A stretch of DNA of 64,000 bases from Nitrospira sp. (lineage in GTDB: Bacteria; Nitrospirota; Nitrospiria; Nitrospirales; Nitrospiraceae), in NCBI GenBank assembly GCA_029194725.1, contig JARFXQ010000003.1:124001-188000 (forward strand), written 5' to 3'. Every line of letters begins with the position of its first letter. Positions within the stretch are counted from its first letter, which is position 1. The notes beneath the pieces were generated by a model that searched no databases, was not told the origin of the DNA, and saw only the letters and a list, made by a program, of their open reading frames with translations. Position numbers and translations under genes: made by a program. Below, in pieces: positions 56,293 through 64,000 of this stretch.

Positions 56293-58951
56293 GACAACAC
56301 CGCAGATGGTTCGCATCACGATCGATGGAATGACGGTCACCGTCCCGAAGGGGACGTTGGTGATCGAAGCAGCCCGTCGCGTCGGTGTCATGATTCCACA
56401 TTTCTGCTATCATCCGAAACTCAAACCGGACGCCAATTGCCGTATGTGTCTGGTTGAAATCGAAAAGATGCCCAAGCTTCAAACGGCCTGCAGCACACCG
56501 GCCGACGAAGGGATGAATGTGCGCACCGCCACCACCGTGGTCGACGACGCCCATAAATCGGTCCTCGAGTTTATCCTTGCCAACCATCCACTGGACTGTC
56601 CGGTCTGCGATCAAGGGGGGAAGTGCGACCTTCAAGACTTTTCGCACCAGTACACGGCCTCCAGCCGTTTCGCTGAAACCAAGCGCATCTTCCAAAAAGA
56701 ATACTTTAGTCCGCTTATCGAAACGCAGATGAATCGTTGCGTGCAGTGTCTCCGCTGCGTCCGATACTGTGACGAAGTGATGGACGTCAAGGCGCTAGCT
56801 CCGGTCGGTCGCGGCACTATGACGGAAATCAAGTACTTCGGCGCCCATCCTTTGAATTGCGAGTTCTGCGGCGGCTGTGTGCAAATTTGCCCGGTTGGAG
56901 CGATCACAAGCCGGCTGTCCATGTATGAGTATCGGCCATGGATGCTGAAGCGAGCCGACACCATCTGCGGCTACTGCGGAGACGGGTGCCAGATCACCGT
57001 GCAGACGAAGGGGCAGGAACTCATTGAAGTGAACTCCGCGCATGGAGCAGGACGCAACAACGGGGACCTGTGTGCTCGAGGATTTTTTGGATTCCATGCA
57101 GCCGCCCATCCGGATCGCCTGACACATCCGCTCATTCGTCGCGATGGCCGGCTCGTACGGACGACGTGGGAAGAAGCGTTGGAATACGTCGCCGGCCGCG
57201 CCGATGAGATCAAAGCCGCACATGGGGGACAGAGCTTCGGAGGATTGATCTCAGGCCGCTGCACCAACGAGGAACTGTACCTCTTTCAGAAATTCATGCG
57301 CGTGGCCGTCGGCACCAACAACATCGACAGCAGCGCACGCTACGGTCATGTCAACGGCCTGCATGCCATGCAACTCGTGCAGGGGACGCATCGGTGGACC
57401 GTGACCTTCGACGATATTCTGGATGCGGATGTCCTGATCCTCGTCGGCACGAATATCACCGAGACGAATCCCATCACGGGCCTCAAAGTCAAGGAAGCGG
57501 TGAAGAAACGGCGGGCGACGCTGGTGACGATCGAATCGCTGGAGCCGGTCGTCGACACGATCAGTAATATCGCAAACCTCTCTCAGCATCACTTCTGCCT
57601 CCCGCCCAGCGAGACGCAGAACGCGATCCTGGGTCTGGTGAAGGGCGTTGTAGAACAGAATCTGATACAGCCGGAGCTCGCGCAACGGCATCCGGTTTAT
57701 GTCAACGCCATTACGAGGGCGCTGCAGCAGATCTCTTGGCAGGACCTACAGGCGGCAACCGGAATCGAGCCGGATTCTTTTATGAGGGCGGCCAAGGACG
57801 CGGCAGGAGCACGCCGGGTCGTCGTCTTGGCCGGACAGTTGTTGCTGCGGAGCGAACATGGGTACAGCGGCTGCGTGACTCTCCTCGATCTGCTGCTCCT
57901 GACAGGAAAGTTGGATCAGCCCGGCTGTGGTTTTGCCCCGCTTGCCGAGGAAAACAACGACCAGGGCGCGGTCGAGATGGGAACCGTCACCGAATTTCTT
58001 CCCGGTGCCGGCCCCATCGCCTGCAGCGCGGATCGCGAGAGGCTCGCGAAGCAATGGAATGCCGACCTTCCGATCGACAGGGGAGCGTCCCTCATCGAGA
58101 TGTTGAAGCGCGCCAACGAGGGCTCCATTAAGGGGATGTTCATCGTCGGAGAGAATCCTGTCGGAAGTCTCCCCGCGGCGATACATGCCGAGCGATCACT
58201 GCGCAAGCTCGATCTCCTGGTGTGCCAGGAGCTGTTTTTAACGGAGACGGCCGCCTTGGCCCACGTCGTGTTACCGGCCGCCTCTTCGATGGAAAAAGAG
58301 GGGACGTTTACCAATACCGAAGGACATGTTCAGGCCGTTCGTCCGTCGATCGAACCTGTCGGCGAAAGCCGCCCCGACTGGGAAGTCTTTTCCGCCCTCT
58401 CCATTTTGTTGAACTCGCCGATGGAGTATGCCGAAAGCAAAGAGATCCTCAAGGAAATCCGGAGCCTAATTCCCGGCTACGGCTCACTGGGGCCCGCACC
58501 ATTGCCTCAAAAGGTCGATCGGACCGTTATAGACCGCTATCTCTCCGAGGGGTATCAGCGTGATCTTGCGACGCGATACCGGCTCGTGACGCCGAAATCC
58601 AGACCGGATGGAACCCTGCGGTTGGATCTCGGTCAAAGCCTGTTCCATTCCGGAAAGTTATCCACTCGCTCCAAAGGGCTGTTACAGGTCGAAGGGAGCG
58701 GCCGGCTTCGTATCAGCCCGCCTGACGCCGCACGCTTTGCCTTGTCGGACGGAGATCGGGTCCGCCTCTCCAGCACGTCCGGGGAAATGACGACCGAGGT
58801 CAAAATTATGGAGCGGATCCCACAAGGAACGGCATGGTTTCCAGATCACTTTAGCCAAGCTGCCGTCCGACTTTTTGAATGCGCCATCAATCCGACCACC
58901 CAAGCGCCGTCGTTCCGGACAGCGACTGTGTCTATCATGAAGGTTGCGTGA
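56285..58951 (+). CDS. nuoG: NADH-quinone oxidoreductase subunit G
   Basis: An 888-residue subunit that carries most of the iron-sulfur chain. The N-terminal [2Fe-2S] domain (about 1-85) has PHFCYHPKLKPDANCRMCLVE; then CDQGGKCDLQD, MNRCVQCLRCVRYC and CEFCGGCVQICPVGA hold further [4Fe-4S] clusters. A molybdopterin-oxidoreductase-like domain (about 220-888) begins ICGYCGDGC, which would bind an extra cluster N7. It has no molybdenum function in complex I. The stop overlaps a bridging frame toward nuoH. Confidence 0.95.
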   Translation: MPETTPQMVRITIDGMTVTVPKGTLVIEAARRVGVMIPHFCYHPKLKPDANCRMCLVEIEKMPKLQTACSTPADEGMNVRTATTVVDDAHKSVLEFILANHPLDCPVCDQGGKCDLQDFSHQYTASSRFAETKRIFQKEYFSPLIETQMNRCVQCLRCVRYCDEVMDVKALAPVGRGTMTEIKYFGAHPLNCEFCGGCVQICPVGAITSRLSMYEYRPWMLKRADTICGYCGDGCQITVQTKGQELIEVNSAHGAGRNNGDLCARGFFGFHAAAHPDRLTHPLIRRDGRLVRTTWEEALEYVAGRADEIKAAHGGQSFGGLISGRCTNEELYLFQKFMRVAVGTNNIDSSARYGHVNGLHAMQLVQGTHRWTVTFDDILDADVLILVGTNITETNPITGLKVKEAVKKRRATLVTIESLEPVVDTISNIANLSQHHFCLPPSETQNAILGLVKGVVEQNLIQPELAQRHPVYVNAITRALQQISWQDLQAATGIEPDSFMRAAKDAAGARRVVVLAGQLLLRSEHGYSGCVTLLDLLLLTGKLDQPGCGFAPLAEENNDQGAVEMGTVTEFLPGAGPIACSADRERLAKQWNADLPIDRGASLIEMLKRANEGSIKGMFIVGENPVGSLPAAIHAERSLRKLDLLVCQELFLTETAALAHVVLPAASSMEKEGTFTNTEGHVQAVRPSIEPVGESRPDWEVFSALSILLNSPMEYAESKEILKEIRSLIPGYGSLGPAPLPQKVDRTVIDRYLSEGYQRDLATRYRLVTPKSRPDGTLRLDLGQSLFHSGKLSTRSKGLLQVEGSGRLRISPPDAARFALSDGDRVRLSSTSGEMTTEVKIMERIPQGTAWFPDHFSQAAVRLFECAINPTTQAPSFRTATVSIMKVA

Positions 58952-59001
58952 TGACGGTCTTCACCAAGGATGATTATGCTCATCGAGGAGTCCAATTGTG
59001 A
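58951..59001 (+). CDS. Bridging micro-ORF, 16 codons, nuoG to nuoH
   Basis: ATG at 58951 overlaps the nuoG stop (TGATG) and the TGA at 58999-59001 overlaps the GTG start of nuoH (GTGA). GAGGAG, the ribosome-binding site for nuoH, lies inside it. The peptide is only 16 residues and is unlikely to fold. Confidence 0.45.
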   Translation: MTVFTKDDYAHRGVQL

Positions 59002-60074
59002 CTGAATTCGGATTGCGTCTCGCCATCTCCCTTACCCAGATCGCCGCGGTCATGGGCATTGTGGTCATCACAGTACTCATCCTCACTCTTGCGGAGCGCA
59101 AAGTCCTGGGCTGGATGCAGGACCGCATGGGTCCGATGGAAGTCGGACCCTACGGGATTCTCCAACCGTTTGCGGACGCCATCAAGCTGTTTTTCAAGGA
59201 AGACATCATCCCCGCCGGCGCCAACAAGTTCCTCTTCACCATGGCGCCGATTCTTTGTCTGATTCCGACATTCATCGGATTTGCAGTCATTCCCTGGGGC
59301 CCGAACTGGACGTTCGAGATCGGCGGTATTTCCGTCAAGCCGTTCATCATCAGCGACATCAATATCGGCATTCTGTACATCTTAGCCTTCGCCTCACTTG
59401 CTGCCTATGGCATCATCCTGGGAGGGTGGGCTTCCAACAGCAAGTACTCGTTGCTCGGCGGACTTCGATCGGCGGCGCAGATCATCAGCTACGAGCTCAA
59501 TGTCGGATTGTCCATTGTCGGCGTGTTGATTTTGGCCGGCTCCCTGAGCCTCGTGAAAATCACCGACGCCCAGGCCGGAGGCTTTTGGAATTGGTTCCTC
59601 TTCGCGTTGCCGGCCCCGCAGATTTTTGCGTTTGTCGTCTACGTGATCTCAACAGTGGCTGAAACCAATCGAGTCCCATTCGATCTGCCGGAAGCGGAGA
59701 GCGAACTCGTCGCCGGCTTCTTCACCGAATACAGCGGCCTCAGATTCGCGTTCTTTTTCTTGGCTGAGTACGCCAACATGATGCTGGTGTCCTGTGTCGC
59801 CGCCGCCCTGTTTCTCGGCGGATGGAACGCACCGTACCCTGGAACGATTTTGGGGCTCATCGGTTTGCCGTCCTTTGCTTGGGTCGAGAACACGATGTGG
59901 TTTGCGGTCAAGACGTACTCCTTCTTGTTCCTTTTCTTCTGGCTCCGGGCCACGTTGCCCAGGCTGCGATACGATCAGCTCATGAGGTTCGGTTGGAAGG
60001 TGATGCTGCCCATCGCATTGGGCAACATTGTCGTGACATCTATTGCAGTATTCGTCCACCAGCAAATGAAGTAG
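58998..60074 (+). CDS. nuoH: NADH-quinone oxidoreductase subunit H
   Basis: A 358-residue membrane subunit with eight or nine spans that forms the floor of the quinone cavity. ERKVLGWMQDRMGPMEVGPYGILQP near residue 34, AETNRVPFDLPEAESELVAGF near residue 218 and EYANMMLVS are the family signatures. GTG start with GAGGAG upstream. It ends 13 bases before nuoI. Confidence 0.96.
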   Translation: MTEFGLRLAISLTQIAAVMGIVVITVLILTLAERKVLGWMQDRMGPMEVGPYGILQPFADAIKLFFKEDIIPAGANKFLFTMAPILCLIPTFIGFAVIPWGPNWTFEIGGISVKPFIISDINIGILYILAFASLAAYGIILGGWASNSKYSLLGGLRSAAQIISYELNVGLSIVGVLILAGSLSLVKITDAQAGGFWNWFLFALPAPQIFAFVVYVISTVAETNRVPFDLPEAESELVAGFFTEYSGLRFAFFFLAEYANMMLVSCVAAALFLGGWNAPYPGTILGLIGLPSFAWVENTMWFAVKTYSFLFLFFWLRATLPRLRYDQLMRFGWKVMLPIALGNIVVTSIAVFVHQQMK

Positions 60075-60087
60075 CGGCAGGACCACC

Positions 60088-60654
60088 ATGGCATCAACGA
60101 CAACCACCAGGCGCCTGAGTCTGTCCGAATGGTTCAAGACCATCACGTTCTACGAGATTCTCGTCGGCATGAAGGCGACCATGTCGCATTTGCTCAATTA
60201 TCGTCCGGTGACCTTGCAATACCCTCATGAGAAGCGCACCCTGCCCGACAACTATCGCGGCATGCTCGCGCTGCTCAGATACGACGACGGGACCGAGAAG
60301 TGCGTCGGTTGCGATCTCTGTGAAGCAGCCTGTCCGTCACGCGTCATTCGGGTCGTCAGTGCCGAAGTGCCGGGCGAGCCGACGAAGCGTTACTCTAAAG
60401 AATATTACATGGACATGACCCGTTGCTTGTTCTGTGGGATGTGTGTGGATGCCTGCCCTGTCGATGCGCTAGGCATGACGAGAGAATTTGAGTGGGCGGT
60501 ATACGACAAGCGCCAACTCCACCTGAACAAACAGCAATTGCTCGCAATCGGCGACCGCTCGTTCCCGATTCGCGAGAAGCGCCTGGAGCTTCAGCATCCC
60601 AACGTCGCGTTCTTCAATGTGGCATTCAAGCACGTGCCGTCAAAACCGGACTGA
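60088..60654 (+). CDS. nuoI: NADH-quinone oxidoreductase subunit I
   Basis: A 188-residue subunit with two [4Fe-4S] clusters (N6a, N6b): CVGCDLCEAACPSRVI near residue 72 and CLFCGMCVDACPVDAL near residue 112. The N-terminus has an amphipathic helix for membrane docking (ITFYEILVGMKATMSHL). The start follows a GGCAGGA stretch. All cluster cysteines are present. Confidence 0.96.
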   Translation: MASTTTTRRLSLSEWFKTITFYEILVGMKATMSHLLNYRPVTLQYPHEKRTLPDNYRGMLALLRYDDGTEKCVGCDLCEAACPSRVIRVVSAEVPGEPTKRYSKEYYMDMTRCLFCGMCVDACPVDALGMTREFEWAVYDKRQLHLNKQQLLAIGDRSFPIREKRLELQHPNVAFFNVAFKHVPSKPD

Positions 60655-60744
60655 GTCTCAAAGAGTGCTCATCGTACGAGCAATGACTGCAACGTCGTAG
60701 CGTTAGTCGAGCCCAGGTCGAGCCCCTAATCCAGGAACCGCCTC

Positions 60745-61272
60745 ATGTCTCTGGTGTTTTTTGGTTACTTTGCCGGGATGATCGCCTTGACTTCCATGCT
60801 GGTGGTCGCGCTGAGAAACCCCGTCTACAGCGCGCTTTCGCTCTTGGTAATGTTCTTCCATGTCGCGGGACTCTTCGTCATACTCCATGCCGAATTTCTC
60901 GCGGCCGTGCAGGTCATCGTCTATGCCGGAGCCATTCTCGTGCTGTATCTCTTCGTCGTCATGTTGCTCAATGTCAAACAAGACGACCGTTATCACAGCC
61001 AATGGCTGGTCGCCGCCGTTGTCTGTGTGCCATTGCTGATCGAGTCGATCGTGCTGCTCTCCGGCGGAGCGGGAGCGACCGATCAGACTAGTCCATCGTT
61101 CCGGTCCGGGCCGCATGATGCAATCGCCGCCGACAACACGTTGGCCATCGGCAAGACGCTTTTTTCAACCTACTTATTCCCCTTCGAGGTCGCCTCTTTA
61201 GTGCTCTTAGTGGCGATGATCGGCGCCATTGTTCTCGCGAAACGAGACTTTTCTGAAGGCCGTGAACTATGA
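60745..61272 (+). CDS. nuoJ: NADH-quinone oxidoreductase subunit J
   Basis: A 175-residue membrane subunit with five spans. Conserved LVMFFHVAGLFVILHAEFLAAVQVIVYAGAILVLYLFVVMLLN spans TM2-TM3, including the glutamate and the pi-bulge region. It ends EVASLVLLVAMIGAIVLAKRD. About 90 bases separate it from nuoI. The stop overlaps a bridging frame toward nuoK (ATGA). Confidence 0.94.
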   Translation: MSLVFFGYFAGMIALTSMLVVALRNPVYSALSLLVMFFHVAGLFVILHAEFLAAVQVIVYAGAILVLYLFVVMLLNVKQDDRYHSQWLVAAVVCVPLLIESIVLLSGGAGATDQTSPSFRSGPHDAIAADNTLAIGKTLFSTYLFPFEVASLVLLVAMIGAIVLAKRDFSEGREL

Positions 61273-61376
61273 GAGATGAAATGTTGGACGATCGTTCATG
61301 GAGGAATCTGCCGGCTGCCGCCTGTTCCTCTCAACCGCTTGCTTTTCACCGGTTACGTTCCTCGAGGCAAGGATGA
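61269..61376 (+). CDS. Bridging micro-ORF, 35 codons, nuoJ to nuoK
   Basis: ATG at 61269 overlaps the nuoJ stop (ATGA) and TGA at 61374-61376 overlaps the nuoK start (ATGA at 61373). The frame runs without a stop across the 100-base gap. Its peptide is hydrophilic with an Arg-rich end (RLRSSRQG). It could couple the two genes at equal rate. Confidence 0.5.
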   Translation: MRDEMLDDRSWRNLPAAACSSQPLAFHRLRSSRQG

Positions 61377-61675
61377 TTCCCGTCTCTTACTACCTCATCC
61401 TGAGCGGCATCGTCTTCCTGACCGGCCTTGTGGGTGTGCTCATACGGCGCAACATCATCGCCATCCTGCTGTCTGTGGAGCTGATGTTGAACGCAACCAA
61501 CATTAACTTTGTCGCGTTTTCCCACCACCTTCAGGATCTTGGAGGCCAGGTGTTCGTATTCTTTGCTTTGACGGTGGCGGCTGCCGAAGTCGCAGTCGGA
61601 CTTGCGATCATCATCGCCCTGCACCGATCCAGATCCACGATCAACGTGGAAGAGTTCAATCTGTTGAAATGGTAA
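61373..61675 (+). CDS. nuoK: NADH-quinone oxidoreductase subunit K
   Basis: A 100-residue subunit with three spans. The start [12 protein letters not shown] at 61373 follows GAGGCAAGG; a longer frame to 61298 is not supported. The membrane glutamates used in proton transfer are kept in [16 protein letters not shown] and [12 protein letters not shown]. Length is standard. Confidence 0.95.
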   Translation: MIPVSYYLILSGIVFLTGLVGVLIRRNIIAILLSVELMLNATNINFVAFSHHLQDLGGQVFVFFALTVAAAEVAVGLAIIIALHRSRSTINVEEFNLLKW

Positions 61676-61685
61676 CCGATTCCCG

Positions 61686-61748
61686 GATGGCTTATCGCGA
61701 ACGGCGAATAGCACGGACAGAGGTCCGACGCTCGTACTATCAGCCATC
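61686..61748. repeat. Inverted repeat in the nuoK-nuoL gap
   Basis: GATGGCT (61686-61692) pairs with AGCCATC (61742-61748), extended by CC/GG with one bulged G. A small GGAC/GTCC stem lies inside. No T-run follows. Confidence 0.6.
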
Positions 61749-61768
61749 GGCTATCAGTTCCTGAGCTT

Positions 61769-63667
61769 ATGCTATACACACTCATCCCACTTCTGCCCCT
61801 GGCCGCCTTTCTGATCTTAGGCTTGGCCGGCTGGCACATTAAAGACCGCGCCCATCTGGTCGCGGTTCCAGCGGTCTTGTTGTCGCTCGTCTTGTCGGTG
61901 GCGGCCTTTTTTGAAGTGGGGTCCGGCTCCGTAGTTTCGGTTCCGCTGTATACCTGGCTTACATCTGGACATCTCGACATTCACATCGGTCTCCATATCG
62001 ACAGGCTGACCGCCGTCATGCTCCTGTTGGTCACCGGTGTCAGCTCGCTCGTACACGTCTATACGATCGGCTACATGCACGGTGAGCCGGGCTATGCTCG
62101 GTTTTTCAGCTACATCGCCTTGTTCACCTTTTCCATGTTGATGCTGGTGTTGGCCGATAACCTGTTGCAGCTCTTCGTGTTCTGGGAAGCCGTGGGGCTG
62201 TGTTCCTACCTGTTGATCGGCCATTGGTACGAGCGCGCTTCCGCCTGCGCGGCAGCGACCAAGGCCTTTGTCGTCAATCGCGTGGGCGATTTTGGGTTCA
62301 TGCTGGGCCTTCTGCTCGTCTGGTACCACTTCGGCTCGCTGAACTACCTCGATATCTTTCCTGCCCTCCATGAGGCGGCTGACGTGACGATGAACCTCCT
62401 CGGCCCGTTCAGCGGCACATGGGAGGTTTCGGTCTACACGCTTATCGGGCTCCTCCTGTTCACCGGAGCAGTGGGTAAATCGGCGCAAGTTCCGCTTCAC
62501 GTCTGGCTGCCCGACGCGATGGAAGGACCGACGCCGATTTCGGCACTCATTCACGCCGCCACGATGGTCACAGCCGGGGTCTTCATGGTGGCACGTCTCG
62601 CCCCGATCTATAACCTTTCTCCAACCGCGATGAGCGTGGTCGCTGTCACAGGCGCGGCGACAATGGTTCTCGGCGCCACTATCGCCTTGACTCAAACGGA
62701 CATCAAACGTGTCGTCGCCTATTCGACGGTCAGTCAGCTCGGGTATATGGTCATGGCTTGCGGGCTCGGAGCCTATGCCTCCGGCATGTATCACTTATTG
62801 ACACATGGCGCGTTCAAAGCCTTGCTTTTCCTTGGCTGTGGCTCTGTTATTATCGCCCTGCATCATGAACAGGACATGCGACACATGGGCGGCCTTAAAG
62901 ACAAGTTGCCGATCACCTACTGGACGTTTGTGGTCGGTTCGCTGGCCCTCGCCGGCTTCCCCCTGACGGCGGGATTTTTCAGTAAGGATGACATCCTCGT
63001 GTCCGCTTGGTCGTCGGGCACTCTAGGTCAGGTACTGGCGCTCTTCGGTCTGGTGACGGCTCTCCTGACAGCCTTCTACAGCTTCCGGCTGGTCTTCGTG
63101 ACCTTTTGGGGTCCTTCGCGTGTTGTTCCGCATCATGCGGAGCACCTCCACGAACCCTCGCAAACGATCACCACACCGCTCATCATTCTGGCATTCCTCA
63201 GTATTCTGACTGGTTATCTCGGCATTCCATCGTTCCTGGAGCCTGTCTTTTCAACCGGGAGTGAAGCGGCTGTTCACCACGGCTCAGCAGGGCTCGCCAT
63301 TATGATCGCAGCAACTGCGATGGGCTTACTAGGTATTGCAGCAGCTTACTATGTTTATGTGGTCAACCCCGGCCTCCCAGAACGCCTGGGTCAATTGTGG
63401 GGCAGCCTGTATCGAGGCTCTCTGAACAAGTGGTATGTAGACGAAGCCTACGATCATCTGTTTGTCAGACCAACATGTACAGCCGCCTCAGAGCTATGGA
63501 AGCGGGTTGACGTCAATCTCATCGACGGAGCAGTCAACGGCGTCGCGCGCGGGGTTGCCTGGGGTGGATGGTTATTGAGATTGATCCAGAGCGGGCAGAC
63601 CCAGCATTACGCGCTGGCGATGGCGGTTGGGATCGTTGTGATTGTGACGGCCTTTCTGATTTCGTAA
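61769..63667 (+). CDS. nuoL: NADH-quinone oxidoreductase subunit L
   Basis: A 632-residue antiporter-like subunit with about 16 spans and the lateral helix at the C-terminus. Signatures are FWEAVGLCSYLLIGHWYER near residue 130, HVWLPDAMEGPTPISALIHAATMVTAGVFM near residue 245, and STVSQLGYMVMACGLGAYASGMYHLLTHGAFKALLFL near residue 325. The start lacks a strong ribosome-binding site. The length is typical of the family. Confidence 0.96.
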   Translation: MLYTLIPLLPLAAFLILGLAGWHIKDRAHLVAVPAVLLSLVLSVAAFFEVGSGSVVSVPLYTWLTSGHLDIHIGLHIDRLTAVMLLLVTGVSSLVHVYTIGYMHGEPGYARFFSYIALFTFSMLMLVLADNLLQLFVFWEAVGLCSYLLIGHWYERASACAAATKAFVVNRVGDFGFMLGLLLVWYHFGSLNYLDIFPALHEAADVTMNLLGPFSGTWEVSVYTLIGLLLFTGAVGKSAQVPLHVWLPDAMEGPTPISALIHAATMVTAGVFMVARLAPIYNLSPTAMSVVAVTGAATMVLGATIALTQTDIKRVVAYSTVSQLGYMVMACGLGAYASGMYHLLTHGAFKALLFLGCGSVIIALHHEQDMRHMGGLKDKLPITYWTFVVGSLALAGFPLTAGFFSKDDILVSAWSSGTLGQVLALFGLVTALLTAFYSFRLVFVTFWGPSRVVPHHAEHLHEPSQTITTPLIILAFLSILTGYLGIPSFLEPVFSTGSEAAVHHGSAGLAIMIAATAMGLLGIAAAYYVYVVNPGLPERLGQLWGSLYRGSLNKWYVDEAYDHLFVRPTCTAASELWKRVDVNLIDGAVNGVARGVAWGGWLLRLIQSGQTQHYALAMAVGIVVIVTAFLIS

Positions 63668-63680
63668 GAGGAAAGTCAAT

Positions 63681-63746
63681 GGTCATTAGTCATCAGAGAG
63701 GACACATGCATAGGGAGCATGCGCCTCACTCCGATGACCAATAACC
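63681..63746. repeat. Imperfect inverted repeat in the nuoL-nuoM gap
   Basis: GGTCATTAGTCATC (63681-63694) matches the reverse complement of 63733-63746 at 12 of 14 bases; an ATGC/GCAT stem lies inside. The core resembles the repeat before nuoE. Confidence 0.65.
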
Positions 63747-63794
63747 GATGATGAACGACCCGCCTGCGGCGAGGTCTAAAACGACTATTACACG

Positions 63795-64000
63795 ATGACA
63801 CACTCCTTTCCTTGGCTTACGGCACTCATCTGTCTCCCGTTGATCGGCGCGACTGCGGTCTTTTTCGTGAAAGACAGCTCGGCTCGGCTCATCACCCTCG
63901 CCGCCACCGTCGCTGACTTAGTGATCTCACTCCCGCTCTGGTGGTTGTTCGACGCCTCCTCCAGTGACATGCAGTTCATGGAATCGGCCCTGTGGATCTC
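63795..64000 (+). CDS. nuoM: NADH-quinone oxidoreductase subunit M, N-terminus
   Basis: The first 68 codons of a gene cut by the window edge. The translation MTHSFPWLTALICLPLIGATAVFF, followed by ITLAATVADLVISLPLWWLFD, gives the first two membrane spans of a NuoM-type antiporter-like subunit. The gene order after nuoL supports the assignment; NuoN should follow outside the window. No strong ribosome-binding site is visible. Confidence 0.85.
   Translation, partial: MTHSFPWLTALICLPLIGATAVFFVKDSSARLITLAATVADLVISLPLWWLFDASSSDMQFMESALWI

Overview
The window reads as a chromosomal segment of a Nitrospira-like bacterium (phylum Nitrospirota). This is inferred from gene content: a group 3b NADP-linked [NiFe] hydrogenase of the kind reported from comammox Nitrospira, the TreY/TreZ trehalose route, a large copper-handling block, and a 14-subunit-type complex I operon with fused NuoCD. 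No rRNA, tRNA or nitrification marker gene is present, so species and comammox status cannot be decided here.

Layout. (1) 1-7.9 kb: a stress/low-oxygen block: an unrecognised partial gene, Hsp20, a 50-residue membrane peptide, a phosphoribosyltransferase, a BCAM0308-type zinc protein, an NTF2-like secreted protein, a tandem universal stress protein, a small cytochrome c, and a GNAT plus ADP-forming acyl-CoA synthetase fusion. (2) 8.3-15.4 kb: glgX (minus strand) divergent from treZ-treY, giving glycogen debranching and trehalose synthesis. (3) 15.5-23.6 kb: the hydrogenase operon hyhBGSL with maturation genes (protease, hypA, hypF, hypC), followed by a SoxC/SoxD-like sulfite dehydrogenase pair. 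hypB, hypD and hypE are not in the window. (4) 25.6-45.7 kb: metal handling, nearly all on the minus strand: hemerythrin, a CusABC-type efflux system, CopA with two YHS domains and two further metal-binding motifs, a CorE-like copper-sensing ECF sigma factor, a DsbA-like protein, and a long operon combining a TonB-dependent receptor, its own TonB, two TlpA-like thioredoxins, a beta-propeller, an outer-membrane protein and two small His/Cys secreted peptides. (5) 45.9-50.2 kb: secA, then a decayed GIY-YIG-type nuclease gene and a 151-bp multi-stem palindrome. (6) 50.2-64 kb: a MidA/NDUFAF7-like methyltransferase followed by nuoA, B, CD, E, F, G, H, I, J, K, L and the start of nuoM.

How it fits together. 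Hydrogenase, sulfite dehydrogenase and complex I are electron-entry or quinone-coupled modules. The stress block and the glycogen/trehalose genes suit survival under low oxygen or starvation. The copper block combines efflux (Cus, CopA), a putative Cu-sensing sigma factor and what looks like an outer-membrane metal-uptake system, as expected of an organism that needs and must control copper.

The most unusual signals are: tiny reading frames that bridge intercistronic gaps, with start and stop codons overlapping the neighbouring genes (four exact cases and one near-exact); the TonB/TlpA/propeller/peptide operon; the CorE-like sigma factor next to a copA whose ribosome-binding site lies in a 10-bp stem; and a set of large inverted repeats in non-coding gaps.
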